From Bacteroidota bacterium (GTDB lineage Bacteria; Bacteroidota; Bacteroidia; Bacteroidales; Paludibacteraceae), in contig JAEWAN010000033.1 in NCBI GenBank assembly GCA_023391625.1, forward strand, positions 62,001 to 126,000: 64,000 nt of DNA, read 5' to 3'. Below, piece by piece: positions 24,026 through 33,463 of the stretch. The notes under the pieces were generated by a model. That model was given only the letters and a program-made list of their open reading frames with translations. It made no database searches and was not told the origin of the DNA. The first letter of the stretch is position 1, and each line of letters begins with the position of its first letter. Both the position numbers and the translations under genes were made by a program.

Positions 24026-26428
24026 TTAATGTCCCAGATAAATCCTTACTTTACCATAAAAAGCCCTTCCCGCTTTTTGCAGGCTAAAATTGTCATACAG
24101 TTTTTCATTCGTAAAGTTTTTACACTCAAAAGACAAATTGTAACGTCCATTTTTCATACTATACGTAAGCCCGATATTATGCGAAAACTGTGTAGGTACC
24201 TGCTCTTTAGTAGAGGCAGACCCCATGTTTTCCCAATAAAGCGGGAAACTATGCATATAAAAGTTATCATAGGTAATACTAAGCACATTCCCCTTAGCCA
24301 GGAAATTACGCCAATGGAAAGACAAATCCGAATTGGCAAACAAATAAGGTTGGTTAGGAATACGTGCACCGTACGTCAAGCTCTGCTGCTCCGTTCCCCC
24401 GGCCACTTTCTTTTCATTGTCACGTACATCCATATAATTAAGAGTACCACCCAGACTAACCCAGTGAGAATAGCTATATCTGGCTGAAAGATTAAACCCT
24501 TTTGTCTTTACGCGACCGTGGTTCTCATAAGTGGCATAAGTACGATTACCGCTATAAGTATCAGTGCGGCGTTTTATATAATCCTTTGTATCACGATATA
24601 TTAAACTACCTTCCAGATATACTCCATGCCCACTGAACTGCTGGTTATAACTAAGGTTTAGGTTAAAATTATCACTCTTTTCAGGCTTTAGTTCTATCTG
24701 CCCTATTTCCAGGTCTTCATCACCAAACAGTTCATCAGTAGAGGGCAAACGATACGCTTTTTCATATGACAGTTTGGCCTGTAAGTTTTTCAGAATAAAA
24801 TAAGTTCCGGCAGCACCGTACCCCAAAGCACTTACCCGTCCGGTACGCCTCACATAATCGCCCACACCGGTAGAAGATGTAGACACCGGTCCGGCATTAA
24901 ACTGGTTGTAATATTTTCCGAAAGCAGAAAAATTCCATTTTTCCGGAAACATGATCCGGTAAGATAATCCGGTAATATTTTTCCGTGTTTCTTTAGCGAT
25001 AGTATTGTCTGATATCGACGAAGTCACATCCGAGCGACTTGTCCGGTCAAAAGTATTCAGAACATGATTTAAAGTAAATAAGTGTCTGTCTCCAATCCGG
25101 TACGTAGCAGTAAACGTTCCGTTCCAATTCACATTTTTGAACTCTGAATTCTGGTAAGACTGTTCCCCCGCCTGACCTCCAAGATATTTCTTCTCACCCA
25201 GCCAGTTAAAACGATAGGTGGCTGTATCGATATTCTGCGTAATATTGTCATTATAATTCGCAGTAAGCGTAACATCCAGACCTTTTACAAATAAATTCCG
25301 TTTACGATATTCCAAAGAAGGCATAAGAGAATACCCCTTACGATGCTTTTCCCCGAAAACCACTTTCTGAATAACTCCGGTTTGTATCTCTTTGTAGAAA
25401 TTGGAATATGTAAACCCAAAAAGCAAACGATCTGCAAACTTTTTGTCCACAACACCTACTTTGGCTATAACAGCCTCATTATGATAAGTATCATTAAAAC
25501 GTCTTACATGTTCTATCTGCTTACTATTAAGCGAAGTTGTTCCATCGGCATTAAAATGCTCCACCGGCGTATCAACCCAGTAATTATTATCCGAATAATT
25601 TTGGAATGCATTAATCTCATAAGTAAACCCGTTCTTTAATGTCTGTCCAAAGTTCACATAAGATTTATGGGTATTGAAAGAGCCATAGGAATATGATGCA
25701 TCCAAAAACCAGTTTCTCTTTTTCTTATTAGTAACGATATTGATTACCCCTCCCAAGGCATCCGTACCGAAGTCAACAGGAACCACCCCTTTATACACTT
25801 CGATACGTTCCGCAAAATTAACAGGGATATTATTCAAACTAAAAGAATTTCCAACGCCTTCTTGAGGGACTCCGTCAATAAATACTTTAACATGTTTTCC
25901 ACTAAAACCATCTAACATAAATTGAGTATCGGAGCCTACCCCTCCGGACTCCCTCAGCTTGATACCCGGCAACTGTATCAGAGCATCACTCAGGTTCTTA
26001 GTAGAATTCTGCAATTCTTTAGTATCTACTGCCACCGCATTGAAAGCAGATTTTGTTATCCGCCCCACACCACTGGACGACACCACAACTTCATCCAATT
26101 CCGTGACTTGAGGTACAATCACAACATTCTGTTTAACCCGACTCCCGGCTGTTAAAACCACCGGTGTCTCCACTGTTTCATAGCCTATAGCAGAAACAAC
26201 CAACGTATAATTACCAGCAGGAGCTTTTACATGGTAAAGCCCTTCATGATTAGTAACACCACCATATCCGGTATTTTTCAGATAAACCGTAGCAAAATCT
26301 ATGATTTCTTTATCTGAAGATAATACCCTTCCTGAAATCATTGCTTCTCCCTGAGAAAACGCAAGGACTGAAACCAATGACAACACAAATAAAAAAGAGA
26401 GTTTTAGAGTAGTCACCTTTAATAACAC
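24026..26428 (-). CDS. TonB-dependent receptor, XusA-like
   Basis: An 800-residue outer membrane transporter. Signal peptide 1-26 (FVLSLVSVLAFSQG). A carboxypeptidase-regulatory-like domain covers about 28-110 (ISGRVLSSDKEIIDFATVYLKNTGYGGVTNHEGLYHVKAPAGNYTLVVSAIGYE). The TonB box/plug region follows, with DEVVVSSSGVGRITKSAFNAVAVDT, LIQLPGIKLRESGGVGSDTQFMLDGFSGKHVKVFIDGVP and ALGGVINIVTNKK. A 22-strand barrel with aromatic ends continues to YGKVRIYLGH. The start is GTG at 26428; a second GTG lies 12 bases downstream. With the DUF4374 and PepSY genes it forms a probable ferric siderophore uptake unit. Confidence 0.9.
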   Translation of the reverse strand: MLLKVTTLKLSFLFVLSLVSVLAFSQGEAMISGRVLSSDKEIIDFATVYLKNTGYGGVTNHEGLYHVKAPAGNYTLVVSAIGYETVETPVVLTAGSRVKQNVVIVPQVTELDEVVVSSSGVGRITKSAFNAVAVDTKELQNSTKNLSDALIQLPGIKLRESGGVGSDTQFMLDGFSGKHVKVFIDGVPQEGVGNSFSLNNIPVNFAERIEVYKGVVPVDFGTDALGGVINIVTNKKKRNWFLDASYSYGSFNTHKSYVNFGQTLKNGFTYEINAFQNYSDNNYWVDTPVEHFNADGTTSLNSKQIEHVRRFNDTYHNEAVIAKVGVVDKKFADRLLFGFTYSNFYKEIQTGVIQKVVFGEKHRKGYSLMPSLEYRKRNLFVKGLDVTLTANYNDNITQNIDTATYRFNWLGEKKYLGGQAGEQSYQNSEFKNVNWNGTFTATYRIGDRHLFTLNHVLNTFDRTSRSDVTSSISDNTIAKETRKNITGLSYRIMFPEKWNFSAFGKYYNQFNAGPVSTSSTGVGDYVRRTGRVSALGYGAAGTYFILKNLQAKLSYEKAYRLPSTDELFGDEDLEIGQIELKPEKSDNFNLNLSYNQQFSGHGVYLEGSLIYRDTKDYIKRRTDTYSGNRTYATYENHGRVKTKGFNLSARYSYSHWVSLGGTLNYMDVRDNEKKVAGGTEQQSLTYGARIPNQPYLFANSDLSFHWRNFLAKGNVLSITYDNFYMHSFPLYWENMGSASTKEQVPTQFSHNIGLTYSMKNGRYNLSFECKNFTNEKLYDNFSLQKAGRAFYGKVRIYLGH

Positions 26429-26468
26429 AAACTAATTTACACCTATTTAAAACATTGCAAAGGTCACT
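26411..26468 (-). promoter_or_regulatory. inverted repeat around the TonB receptor start region
   Basis: AGTCACCTTT (26411-26420) and AAAGGTCACT (26459-26468) form a 10-base inverted repeat with one mismatch. One arm overlaps the receptor gene start. The other contains GACCTTTG, a near -7 element (first base pair off). It could be an operator or an mRNA hairpin covering the start. Confidence 0.35.
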
Positions 26469-26721
26469 ATAATAACCATATCAATCAATCGCTATTTATA
26501 AGTAAAATCAGTTTAGTATTTTTATTCAAGTGAAAACGGCAATAACCATTTATAGGTAATTCTTCCATTTTTCACCACAATCATTTTAAACTTTTTTAAA
26601 CAAAGCAAGAATTGTTTTATTCCCCAAAAGCGACATGAAAACACAATCTTTCAAAAGCTTACCCCCATTGTAAAAAAAAACACTACTAAAATAAATTAAA
26701 GTCACAACCCTCTAAACACAC
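26429..26721. other. AT-rich intergenic region upstream of the TonB receptor
   Basis: About 290 bases without a gene. A 12-base direct repeat, ATTTATA-A/G-GTAA, occurs at 26494 and 26548. No canonical promoter and no riboswitch is recognised. Iron regulation through a Fur-type site is plausible but no clear Fur box is seen. Confidence 0.4.
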
Positions 26722-26763
26722 AAAAAAACGCATGTAACCCTCTATTATGGAGTTACATGCGTC
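26722..26763 (-). terminator. terminator after fumarase
   Basis: ACGCATGTAAC pairs with GTTACATGCGT, with a T-run on the minus strand, about 32 bases after the stop. Confidence 0.88.
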
Positions 26764-26794
26764 TAAGCTCTATATAAGAATCTGACTTGTGCTA

Positions 26795-28429
26795 TTACTT
26801 ACAAGTACAAACCGGTTTTATCTGTTTAAAGAAATCATTTCCTTTATCATCAACCAATATAAAAGCAGGGAAATCTTCCACTTCTATTTTCCAGATTGCT
26901 TCCATACCTAATTCCGGGTATTCCAGGCATTCCACCTTTTTAATATTCTGTTGAGCCAAAATAGCAGCAGGACCTCCGATTGAACCAAGGTAAAAACCGC
27001 CATGCTTTTTACAGGCATCCGTCACTTGCTGACTACGGTTTCCTTTAGCTATCATTATCATACTACCGCCATGCGACTGGAACAAATCAACATAAGAATC
27101 CATACGGCCGGCAGTAGTAGGTCCAAAAGAACCGGAAGGCATACCTTTAGGAGTCTTAGCCGGGCCTGCGTAATAAATAGGATGATCTTTCACATACTGT
27201 GGCAAATCTTTGCCGGCATCTATCAACTCTTTTAATTTAGCATGAGCGATATCACGGCCTACAATAATAGTTCCTTTTAAAGACAAACGAGTAGCAACCG
27301 GATATTTAGTCAATTCTTTCAGTATATTTTCCATCGGTTGGTTCAGGTCTATCTTCACCGCATCACCTTCACCGGCCTGACGCAATGATTCCGGAATATA
27401 TTTTCCCGGATTTTCTTCCAGTTTTTCAACCCAGATACCATCTTTATTGATTTTGCCTTTAATATTCCTGTCTGCAGAACAAGAAACAGCCATTCCTACA
27501 AAACAAGAAGCCCCATGACGCGGTAAACGTACAATACGTATGTCATGAGCAAAATATTTTCCGCCAAACTGTGCTCCATAACCGGAATCCTGAGCAGCTT
27601 TCAGTATTTTTTGTTCCAATTCCAAATCACGGAACGCACGTCCTAATTCATTTCCTTCCGTAGGCAATTCGTCATAATATTTTGTTGAAGCCAGTTTTAC
27701 TGTTTTCATACAAGCATCAGCAGAAGTTCCTCCCACCACAAAAGCAATATGATAAGGCGGGCACGCTGCCGTACCTAAAGTTTTCATTTTTTCAGTAAGG
27801 AATTTTTCCAGAGTTTCCGGGTTCAACAGAGCCTTTGTTTCCTGGAAAAGATATGACTTGTTAGAAGAGCCTCCCCCTTTAGCCATGAACAGGAATTTAT
27901 ACTCATTCCCGTCAACAGCCATAACATCAATCTGAGCAGGAAGATTCGTGCCCGTATTCACTTCATCATACATATTCAACGGAGCATTTTGAGAATAACG
28001 CAGATTTTCCTGGGTATAAGTTTCATAAACTCCTTTTGACAAGGCTTCTTCATCGCCACCGCCAGTCCAGACTCCCTGACCTTTTTTCGCTATGATCGTA
28101 GCAGTTCCGGTATCCTGGCAAAAAGGTAACACACCCTTTGCTGATATTTCAGCATTACGCAGCATTGTTAAAGCTACATACTTATCGTTTTCGCTGGCTT
28201 CCGGATCGTCCAATATTTTAGCCACCTGCTTTTGATGTTCCGGACGAAGTAAAAAAGCGCAATCACGCATGGCCGCACGTGCCAGCTCCGTTAATCCCTG
28301 AGGATCTACCTTCAACACTTCCTGACCGTCAAACTGAGAAACCGATACATAATCTTTTGTTAATAAATAATACTCGGTTTTGTCTTTTCCCATTGGAAAA
28401 GGTTCCTGATATTTAAACTCTTTTGCCAT
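26795..28429 (-). CDS. fumarate hydratase class I
   Basis: A single-chain 4Fe-4S fumarase (FumA/FumB type) of 544 residues, interconverting fumarate and malate in the reductive branch that ends in succinate. The N-terminal Fe-S domain has LPFCQDTGTATIIAKKGQGVWTGG with a cluster Cys, GGGSSNKSYLFQETKALL, GTAACPPYHIAFVVGGTSADACMKTVKLAS and CFVGMAVSCSADRNIKGKI. The C-terminal domain has IVGRDIAHAKLKELIDAG, IYYAGPAKTPKGMPSGSFGPTTAGRMDSYVDLFQSHGGSMIMIAKGNRS. It is monocistronic with its own terminator. Oxygen-labile enzymes of this class fit anaerobic life. Confidence 0.96.
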   Translation of the reverse strand: MAKEFKYQEPFPMGKDKTEYYLLTKDYVSVSQFDGQEVLKVDPQGLTELARAAMRDCAFLLRPEHQKQVAKILDDPEASENDKYVALTMLRNAEISAKGVLPFCQDTGTATIIAKKGQGVWTGGGDEEALSKGVYETYTQENLRYSQNAPLNMYDEVNTGTNLPAQIDVMAVDGNEYKFLFMAKGGGSSNKSYLFQETKALLNPETLEKFLTEKMKTLGTAACPPYHIAFVVGGTSADACMKTVKLASTKYYDELPTEGNELGRAFRDLELEQKILKAAQDSGYGAQFGGKYFAHDIRIVRLPRHGASCFVGMAVSCSADRNIKGKINKDGIWVEKLEENPGKYIPESLRQAGEGDAVKIDLNQPMENILKELTKYPVATRLSLKGTIIVGRDIAHAKLKELIDAGKDLPQYVKDHPIYYAGPAKTPKGMPSGSFGPTTAGRMDSYVDLFQSHGGSMIMIAKGNRSQQVTDACKKHGGFYLGSIGGPAAILAQQNIKKVECLEYPELGMEAIWKIEVEDFPAFILVDDKGNDFFKQIKPVCTCK

Positions 28430-28600
28430 AAAAATATGTAGATGTTATGTTAGTTATTGTATTGTCGTAATAAAAGGCATACAAAATTACTCTTTTTTTT
28501 AAGATTCCCGACTTTTATTTACAGAAAAGCAACCGCTCAAATTATACTCCTTTACAAAAATCAGATCACTGCATTTCACCATCATCACAATAAAAGAACT

Positions 28601-28650
28601 CTTTGACTAGTTAAGAAACATTTTGACTAATAAAAAGACTCTTTTGCCTG
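28601..28650 (+). repeat. tandem direct repeats upstream of the GH128-like gene
   Basis: TTTGACTA occurs at 28602 and again at 28622, with a weaker copy TTTGCCTG at 28643. The spacing of 20-21 bases is about two helical turns. The copies lie roughly 80, 60 and 39 bases upstream of a -7 box at 28682. This arrangement suits an activator binding one face of the DNA. Confidence 0.55.
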
Positions 28651-28681
28651 ATAATTCACCCATAATTTTACTTCGAATTTT

Positions 28682-28689
28682 TAATTTTG
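28682..28689 (+). promoter_or_regulatory. -7 box of the GH128-like gene
   Basis: TAATTTTG, 47 bases before the ATG. There is no TTTG at the -33 spacing, which fits activator-dependent transcription through the repeats just upstream. Confidence 0.5.
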
Positions 28690-28736
28690 CTTTACTCTAA
28701 GACAGAAAAACTCACAAAACAAAAAATATATTATTT

Positions 28737-31538
28737 ATGACATTCAAAAAAATAATTTTTATTCTGTTATTTTCAATCGGTTTTTTCAATATTATTCAGG
28801 CTAAAGAAGTCCAAAAAACTGAATTTATAGAAAATCAACAGCTTATATTAAATGAATCGGTAGATTACCACATCACGAGCTCTGACCCCATACGAGGCAA
28901 TACCTCCATTGACCTGCAATCTGAAGATGCCTGGCTATATCTTGACAGTATCAGGCCGAACGACGTCATAAACAATTATCTCTCCCGCATAACAATATCC
29001 GGTGCGCCGCTTTCTCCTCGGGAAAACAGTCGTGTGTGTATATACCAGCATGGAACCGTCATTATTCCACACGACAAAAATTATCCGGCATTAACCGTTT
29101 ATAAGGGGAACGATTTCACTTCGGAGCAAAAAGTTTTTACAGCCGACTCCTTATACATCAAATTGGAATCATTTGACAATGAAATCAGCTCCTTTATTCT
29201 AAAAAGAGGATACATGGCTACAATGGCAATTGACACCACAGGTGGAGGATTCAGCAGGGTTTTTATTGCGGATAAAGAAGATATAGAAATACCCGTCCTT
29301 CAAAAAGAGCTGAATGACAAAGTCTCCTTTATACGGACTTTCAGTTGGGAATGGCCTTCGAAAAAGGGTTGGTGTTCAGCAAGCCGGACACTGGAAAACG
29401 AAATAGACATCACTCACTCCACCTGGTTTTACTCCTGGAGCGCTGCAGAGGAAACATTACCCGATCAGGAATATGTTCCCATAAAACAACAATTTTGGTG
29501 GCCTTCCTGGGAAGAAATCAACGAAAAGAAATATGTCACACACTTATTAGGCTACAACGAACCTGACCACTGGGAGCAATCCAACGTTTCAGTGGATACG
29601 GCAATTGAAGAATGGCCTAAAATGATGCAATCAGGCCTGCGTCTGGGCACACCGGCCACCACCGACTTCAATTGGTTATACGATTTCATGAAAAAATGCG
29701 AAGAACGTAACTACCGAGTAGATTATGTAGTTATACACGCATATTGGGGAGGCTTATCACCCCAAGCCTGGTACAATGCGCTAAAAGAAGTTCACGACCG
29801 CACCCAGCGTCCGATATGGATAAAAGAATGGAACAACGGGGCTAACTGGACAGGAGAATGGTGGCCTGAAAGTACAGAAGAACAACAACAAAAACAATTG
29901 GAAGAACTGAACAAGATACTGGAAGTGATGGATACAAGCAGTTTCGTTGAACGGTATTCCCTCTATAACTGGGTAGAAGATAAAAGAGCGCTTGTTATGG
30001 GCAAGATAACCCAGGAACAAATTGACGAAGAAAATTCCAGCTACACCCAGGATGATTTGGGAAGAATCGCAGCAGAAGGACAAGGAGACCAATTTCTAAC
30101 TCCTGCAGGTATTAATTACAGAGACAGGGTTGCTCCTCTGGCCTACAACCCCGCAAACGAATTCATTCCTACATACAAAGTCTCCACACCGAAATTAACG
30201 GCCAAACAAGACATTACAAATCAATCAGTAAACCTAACATGGAACGATTTAAATTGTAAAGAATTCATAAATTCCTATTCAATAGAAAGAAAAATCAATG
30301 ACGGTGAATTTGAAGAAATTTTCAACACCAGTGATTTAGAAACAGACCATTATGCGGACAAACGGGATTTCATGACTAATGAAAACATTTTATACCGCTT
30401 AAAAGTCACCTCTTCAACTTTTGAAGAAGACATATATTCCAATGAAGCGCTAATAGAATGTAAAGTGATAGACAATGCTGAAAATACGTACTTGAGTACA
30501 GTTTCCTTTCAGGATAAGAACTCCAAATATGTCTTTTTCAAAAACTCATATCCGGAAGCGCCAGTAGTAATAAGCGGAGGCCAATCATACAACTACCGGT
30601 ATCCCCTTATGTCGTCCAACGGACTTATAGAAAGAACAAACAAAGACTATTTTGTCTATAAGCTTCCTGTATGGAATTACCAGGATAATCCTGTTAATGG
30701 CGAGATTCAGGTTCCATTCCTCATAGCCCGGCAAGGGAACTATTCCTGGGGAGACCTGGCTATGGAAACTGGTATTATTAACAATGTCAGAAATCAATGG
30801 GTAGAAGTTACGTTTAAAGAACCTTTCAAAGAAATACCTGTCGTATTTGTGTGCCAGACTAAACAAAACAGTTCATACCCCATATCAGCAAGAGTAAAAG
30901 ATGTGACCAAAGAAGGCTTCAAAGCCCGCTTCATACGTGAAAGAAAAGAAGACAAAAACGATCAGGGAGAAACTGTTTACTTTGGCAGGGAACAAATGGG
31001 ATATGTAGCGATAGAACAAGGTGCAGGACAAACTCCACAGGGGAAAATAAAAGTAGGAGTAGCCGACGGAATCAATACTACCAGAACATCCATTCCCTTT
31101 GACGACACCTACCAGTCTCCCGGATTTCTTTGTGCATATCAAAGTAGTAACGATGATCTGGCTTCCGGACTCAAATATTACAGTCTGAAACCGGAAGGAG
31201 TAGATGTAATAAAACAACCGGAAGAATCTATGGGGTCTCCCAGAACCCAACCGGAAACAGTAGGATATATCCTGATAGAAAACGGAGGCACAACAGGACT
31301 GAGTTATAATGGGGAAAATGGGGAAAACAATGTTTTAATTTACCCTACCATAACCAACCAATATATAAATATCAATTTACAACAGCCCAATACCATTTAT
31401 ATATTCAATACTTCCGGAGAACTATTGAAATCTGAACAATGGACAAGCGGTCCGTTAGATATATCTGAATTACCTAATGGTTTTTATATTCTAAAAACAT
31501 CTTCTGGACAATCCGCAAAATTTATAAGAACGAACTAA
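28737..31538 (+). CDS. T9SS-exported GH128-like glycoside hydrolase with FN3 and lectin-like domains
   Basis: A 933-residue secreted protein. Signal peptide 1-22. After an N-terminal beta region (about 25-195), residues 200-430 resemble the Glyco_hydro_cc/Asl1 family, which includes GH128 beta-1,3-glucanases. The expected two glutamates are Glu275 (GYNEPDHWE) and Glu364 (WIKEWN), with VDYVVIHAYWG between them. An FN3 domain lies at about 484-580 and a beta-rich H-type-lectin-like region at 590-840. A T9SS type A sorting domain ends the protein (866-933: VLIYPTITNQYININL, YIFNTSGELLKSE, GFYILKTSSGQSAKFIR). It is thus probably released or anchored at the cell surface. The substrate is likely a beta-glucan, but this is inference. 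A galM gene and a rhaM gene follow. Confidence 0.85.
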   Translation: MTFKKIIFILLFSIGFFNIIQAKEVQKTEFIENQQLILNESVDYHITSSDPIRGNTSIDLQSEDAWLYLDSIRPNDVINNYLSRITISGAPLSPRENSRVCIYQHGTVIIPHDKNYPALTVYKGNDFTSEQKVFTADSLYIKLESFDNEISSFILKRGYMATMAIDTTGGGFSRVFIADKEDIEIPVLQKELNDKVSFIRTFSWEWPSKKGWCSASRTLENEIDITHSTWFYSWSAAEETLPDQEYVPIKQQFWWPSWEEINEKKYVTHLLGYNEPDHWEQSNVSVDTAIEEWPKMMQSGLRLGTPATTDFNWLYDFMKKCEERNYRVDYVVIHAYWGGLSPQAWYNALKEVHDRTQRPIWIKEWNNGANWTGEWWPESTEEQQQKQLEELNKILEVMDTSSFVERYSLYNWVEDKRALVMGKITQEQIDEENSSYTQDDLGRIAAEGQGDQFLTPAGINYRDRVAPLAYNPANEFIPTYKVSTPKLTAKQDITNQSVNLTWNDLNCKEFINSYSIERKINDGEFEEIFNTSDLETDHYADKRDFMTNENILYRLKVTSSTFEEDIYSNEALIECKVIDNAENTYLSTVSFQDKNSKYVFFKNSYPEAPVVISGGQSYNYRYPLMSSNGLIERTNKDYFVYKLPVWNYQDNPVNGEIQVPFLIARQGNYSWGDLAMETGIINNVRNQWVEVTFKEPFKEIPVVFVCQTKQNSSYPISARVKDVTKEGFKARFIRERKEDKNDQGETVYFGREQMGYVAIEQGAGQTPQGKIKVGVADGINTTRTSIPFDDTYQSPGFLCAYQSSNDDLASGLKYYSLKPEGVDVIKQPEESMGSPRTQPETVGYILIENGGTTGLSYNGENGENNVLIYPTITNQYININLQQPNTIYIFNTSGELLKSEQWTSGPLDISELPNGFYILKTSSGQSAKFIRTN

Positions 31539-31556
31539 CATACATAAAACATGTAA

Positions 31557-31590
31557 CAGGGAAAATGAAAATTCATTTTCCCTGTTCTTA
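31557..31590 (+). terminator. terminator after the GH128-like gene
   Basis: ACAGGGAAAATGAA pairs with TTCATTTTCCCTGT around two bases, followed by TCTTAT. A strong stem with a weak T tract. Confidence 0.75.
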
Positions 31591-31712
31591 TATTGTCAAA
31601 AAACAGAAACAAATTATCCCTACGAAAAGCCCGCATGATCTGGAAAAATTAAAAAAGCAAAATTACCACACACTGTCTTTCTTCAATTCAAATCAGATAC
31701 AAAATAACTTTG

Positions 31713-31720
31713 TATATTTG
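31713..31720 (+). promoter_or_regulatory. -7 box upstream of galM
   Basis: TATATTTG, 41 bases before the ATG at 31762. It matches TAnnTTTG; the -33 is not clear. Confidence 0.5.
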
Positions 31721-31761
31721 CCTTAATTCTCACTGAAAATTTATTTATAACATAAAATCAA

Positions 31762-32901
31762 ATGAATATGAAAAAATCAATTATTCTTTTATCAGCCTTA
31801 TTTTGCTTAATGGCCTGCTCTGAAAAAAAACAGACAAAAGTACCTTTATTAGATGCAAAAAACTTTACCACGACCATTGACAATAAAGAAGTATCATTAT
31901 ATACTCTGGAATCCGGGCAGGGTTTATACATGCAGGTAACCAACTTCGGAGCAAGGGTAGTAACGCTGTGGGCTCCTGATAAAAAAGGACAATATGAAGA
32001 TGTTGTTTTAGGTTTTGAGAATATAGACCGTTATGCATACAACAACGAGGGAGAACGATTTTTCGGACCTGTAGTAGGACGATTTGCCAACCGGATAGCC
32101 AAAGGACAATTTGAAATTGACGGTCAAAGTTACCAGCTTCCAATCAACAACAACGGTCAAAGCCTGCACGGAGGACTCAAGGGGCTCGATATGGTTGTAT
32201 GGAATGTTGAAAATGTTACAAACAATGAAATCAAACTATCTTATATTTCTCCTGACGGTGAAGAAGGTTATCCGGGCACAGTTACATTTTATGTTACCTA
32301 CACCCTGACACAAGAAAATGAATTTGTGATCAATTACAGCGCGACAACCGATAAACCGACAATAGTCAACTTATCTCACCACGGATTATTTAACTTGAAA
32401 GGAGAAGGAAACGGAACTATTACCGACCATATTCTTATGTTGAAAGCCGATGGCATAACTCCTGTAGACAGCGTGCTGATACCAACCGGAGAAATCGCAT
32501 CCGTAGAAGGCACTCCTTTTGACTTCCGCATCCCCACAGCAGTAGGACAAAGAATTAATGAAGACAATATCCAGTTACAAAACGGCGGAGGTTATGACCA
32601 TAACTGGGTAATCTCCAAAGAAACAGATGGAGTTGAATTGGTCGCTACCCTATACGAACCAACAAGCGGACGTTTTATGGAAGTATTTACAGACCAACCC
32701 GGAATTCAGTTTTATAGCGGCAATTTCTTCACCGGTCAAGTGAAAGGGAAATATAATAAAGCGATCAAATTCAGAGAAGGATTGGCTTTGGAAACACAAA
32801 AATTTCCGGACAGTCCAAATCAACCGCAGTTTCCTTCTACCCGTCTTAACCCGGGAGAAGTTTACACACAAACTTGTATATACAAATTTTCTATCAAATA
32901 A
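31762..32901 (+). CDS. galM: galactose mutarotase (aldose 1-epimerase) lipoprotein
   Basis: Interconverts alpha and beta anomers of aldoses. 379 residues. The start has two possible ATGs, 31762 and 31768. A lipoprotein signal peptide ends LFCLMAC, so the enzyme is exported to the periplasm or membrane surface. Family motifs are NFGARVVTLWAPDKKG, FFGPVVGRFANRIAKGQFEIDG, NGQSLHGG with a conserved His, NLSHHGLFNLKGEG with the catalytic-site His, GGGYDHNWVI with Asp, and LALETQKFPDSPNQPQFPSTRLNPGE with the catalytic Glu. It is followed after 20 bases by rhaM, so the pair is probably one transcript that processes sugars freed by the upstream hydrolase or others. Confidence 0.94.
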   Translation: MNMKKSIILLSALFCLMACSEKKQTKVPLLDAKNFTTTIDNKEVSLYTLESGQGLYMQVTNFGARVVTLWAPDKKGQYEDVVLGFENIDRYAYNNEGERFFGPVVGRFANRIAKGQFEIDGQSYQLPINNNGQSLHGGLKGLDMVVWNVENVTNNEIKLSYISPDGEEGYPGTVTFYVTYTLTQENEFVINYSATTDKPTIVNLSHHGLFNLKGEGNGTITDHILMLKADGITPVDSVLIPTGEIASVEGTPFDFRIPTAVGQRINEDNIQLQNGGGYDHNWVISKETDGVELVATLYEPTSGRFMEVFTDQPGIQFYSGNFFTGQVKGKYNKAIKFREGLALETQKFPDSPNQPQFPSTRLNPGEVYTQTCIYKFSIK

Positions 32902-32921
32902 AAATATTCAGCTAAACAGTC

Positions 32922-33236
32922 GTGACACGATCTGCATTTAAAATGTACCTCAAGCCAGGATGTGAAGCGGAATATCAAAAAAGACACAATGAAATCTGGC
33001 CGGAGTTAAAACAAATATTACAGGAAAACGGAGTTTATGATTATTCCATTTTTTGGGACAAAGACAGCAACGTCCTGTTTGCCGTACAAAAAAACAGGAA
33101 CGGAGTCGGTTCACAGGACATAGGTTCCAACCCCATCATACAAAAATGGTGGGACTATATGGCAGACATCATGGAAGTCAATCCGGACAACTCACCTTTG
33201 TCCATTCTGCTGACAGAGTTATTTTATTTGGAATAA
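32922..33236 (+). CDS. rhaM: L-rhamnose mutarotase
   Basis: A 104-residue ferredoxin-like-fold protein that interconverts anomers of L-rhamnose or a related deoxysugar. It begins at a GTG. Motifs are FKMYLKPGCEAEYQKRHNEIWPELKQIL with the catalytic His, YDYSIFWDKDSNVLFAV and NPIIQKWWDYMADIMEVNPDNSP. It follows galM directly. No other rhamnose catabolic genes are nearby, so it may act on another 6-deoxysugar. Cytoplasmic, with no signal peptide. Confidence 0.93.
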   Translation: MTRSAFKMYLKPGCEAEYQKRHNEIWPELKQILQENGVYDYSIFWDKDSNVLFAVQKNRNGVGSQDIGSNPIIQKWWDYMADIMEVNPDNSPLSILLTELFYLE

Positions 33237-33240
33237 AATT

Positions 33241-33279
33241 AAAAAGAGAGCAAATTCAGAAGTTTGCTCTCTTTTTTTG
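33241..33279 (+). terminator. terminator after rhaM
   Basis: AGAGAGCAAA pairs with TTTGCTCTCT around an eight-base loop, followed by a T-run. Confidence 0.9.
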
Positions 33280-33352
33280 ATTAAAAGGTCAATCACGACC
33301 TATCCCAAGTTTCAGACCGAAAAAACAATTAAACCACACCCCAAAAACGACC

Positions 33353-33434
33353 TTAGTCAAAAACATCATTTATTTAATTTTTATAATCAAAAAATCAAAC
33401 AGTACTATCAAAATAAGAAGTTATACAATCAAAA
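33353..33434 (+). repeat. tandem direct repeats upstream of the FIVAR-repeat gene
   Basis: ATCAAAA occurs at 33386, 33407 and 33428, exactly 21 bases apart, about 78, 57 and 36 bases upstream of the -7 box at 33464. A further copy, TTAGTCAAAA, at 33353-33362 is the exact reverse complement of the TTTTGACTAA found in the repeats ahead of the GH128-like gene. It looks like an activator array. Confidence 0.55.
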
Positions 33435-33463
33435 TGCTTAATTTTTTCTATCTTATAATATTC

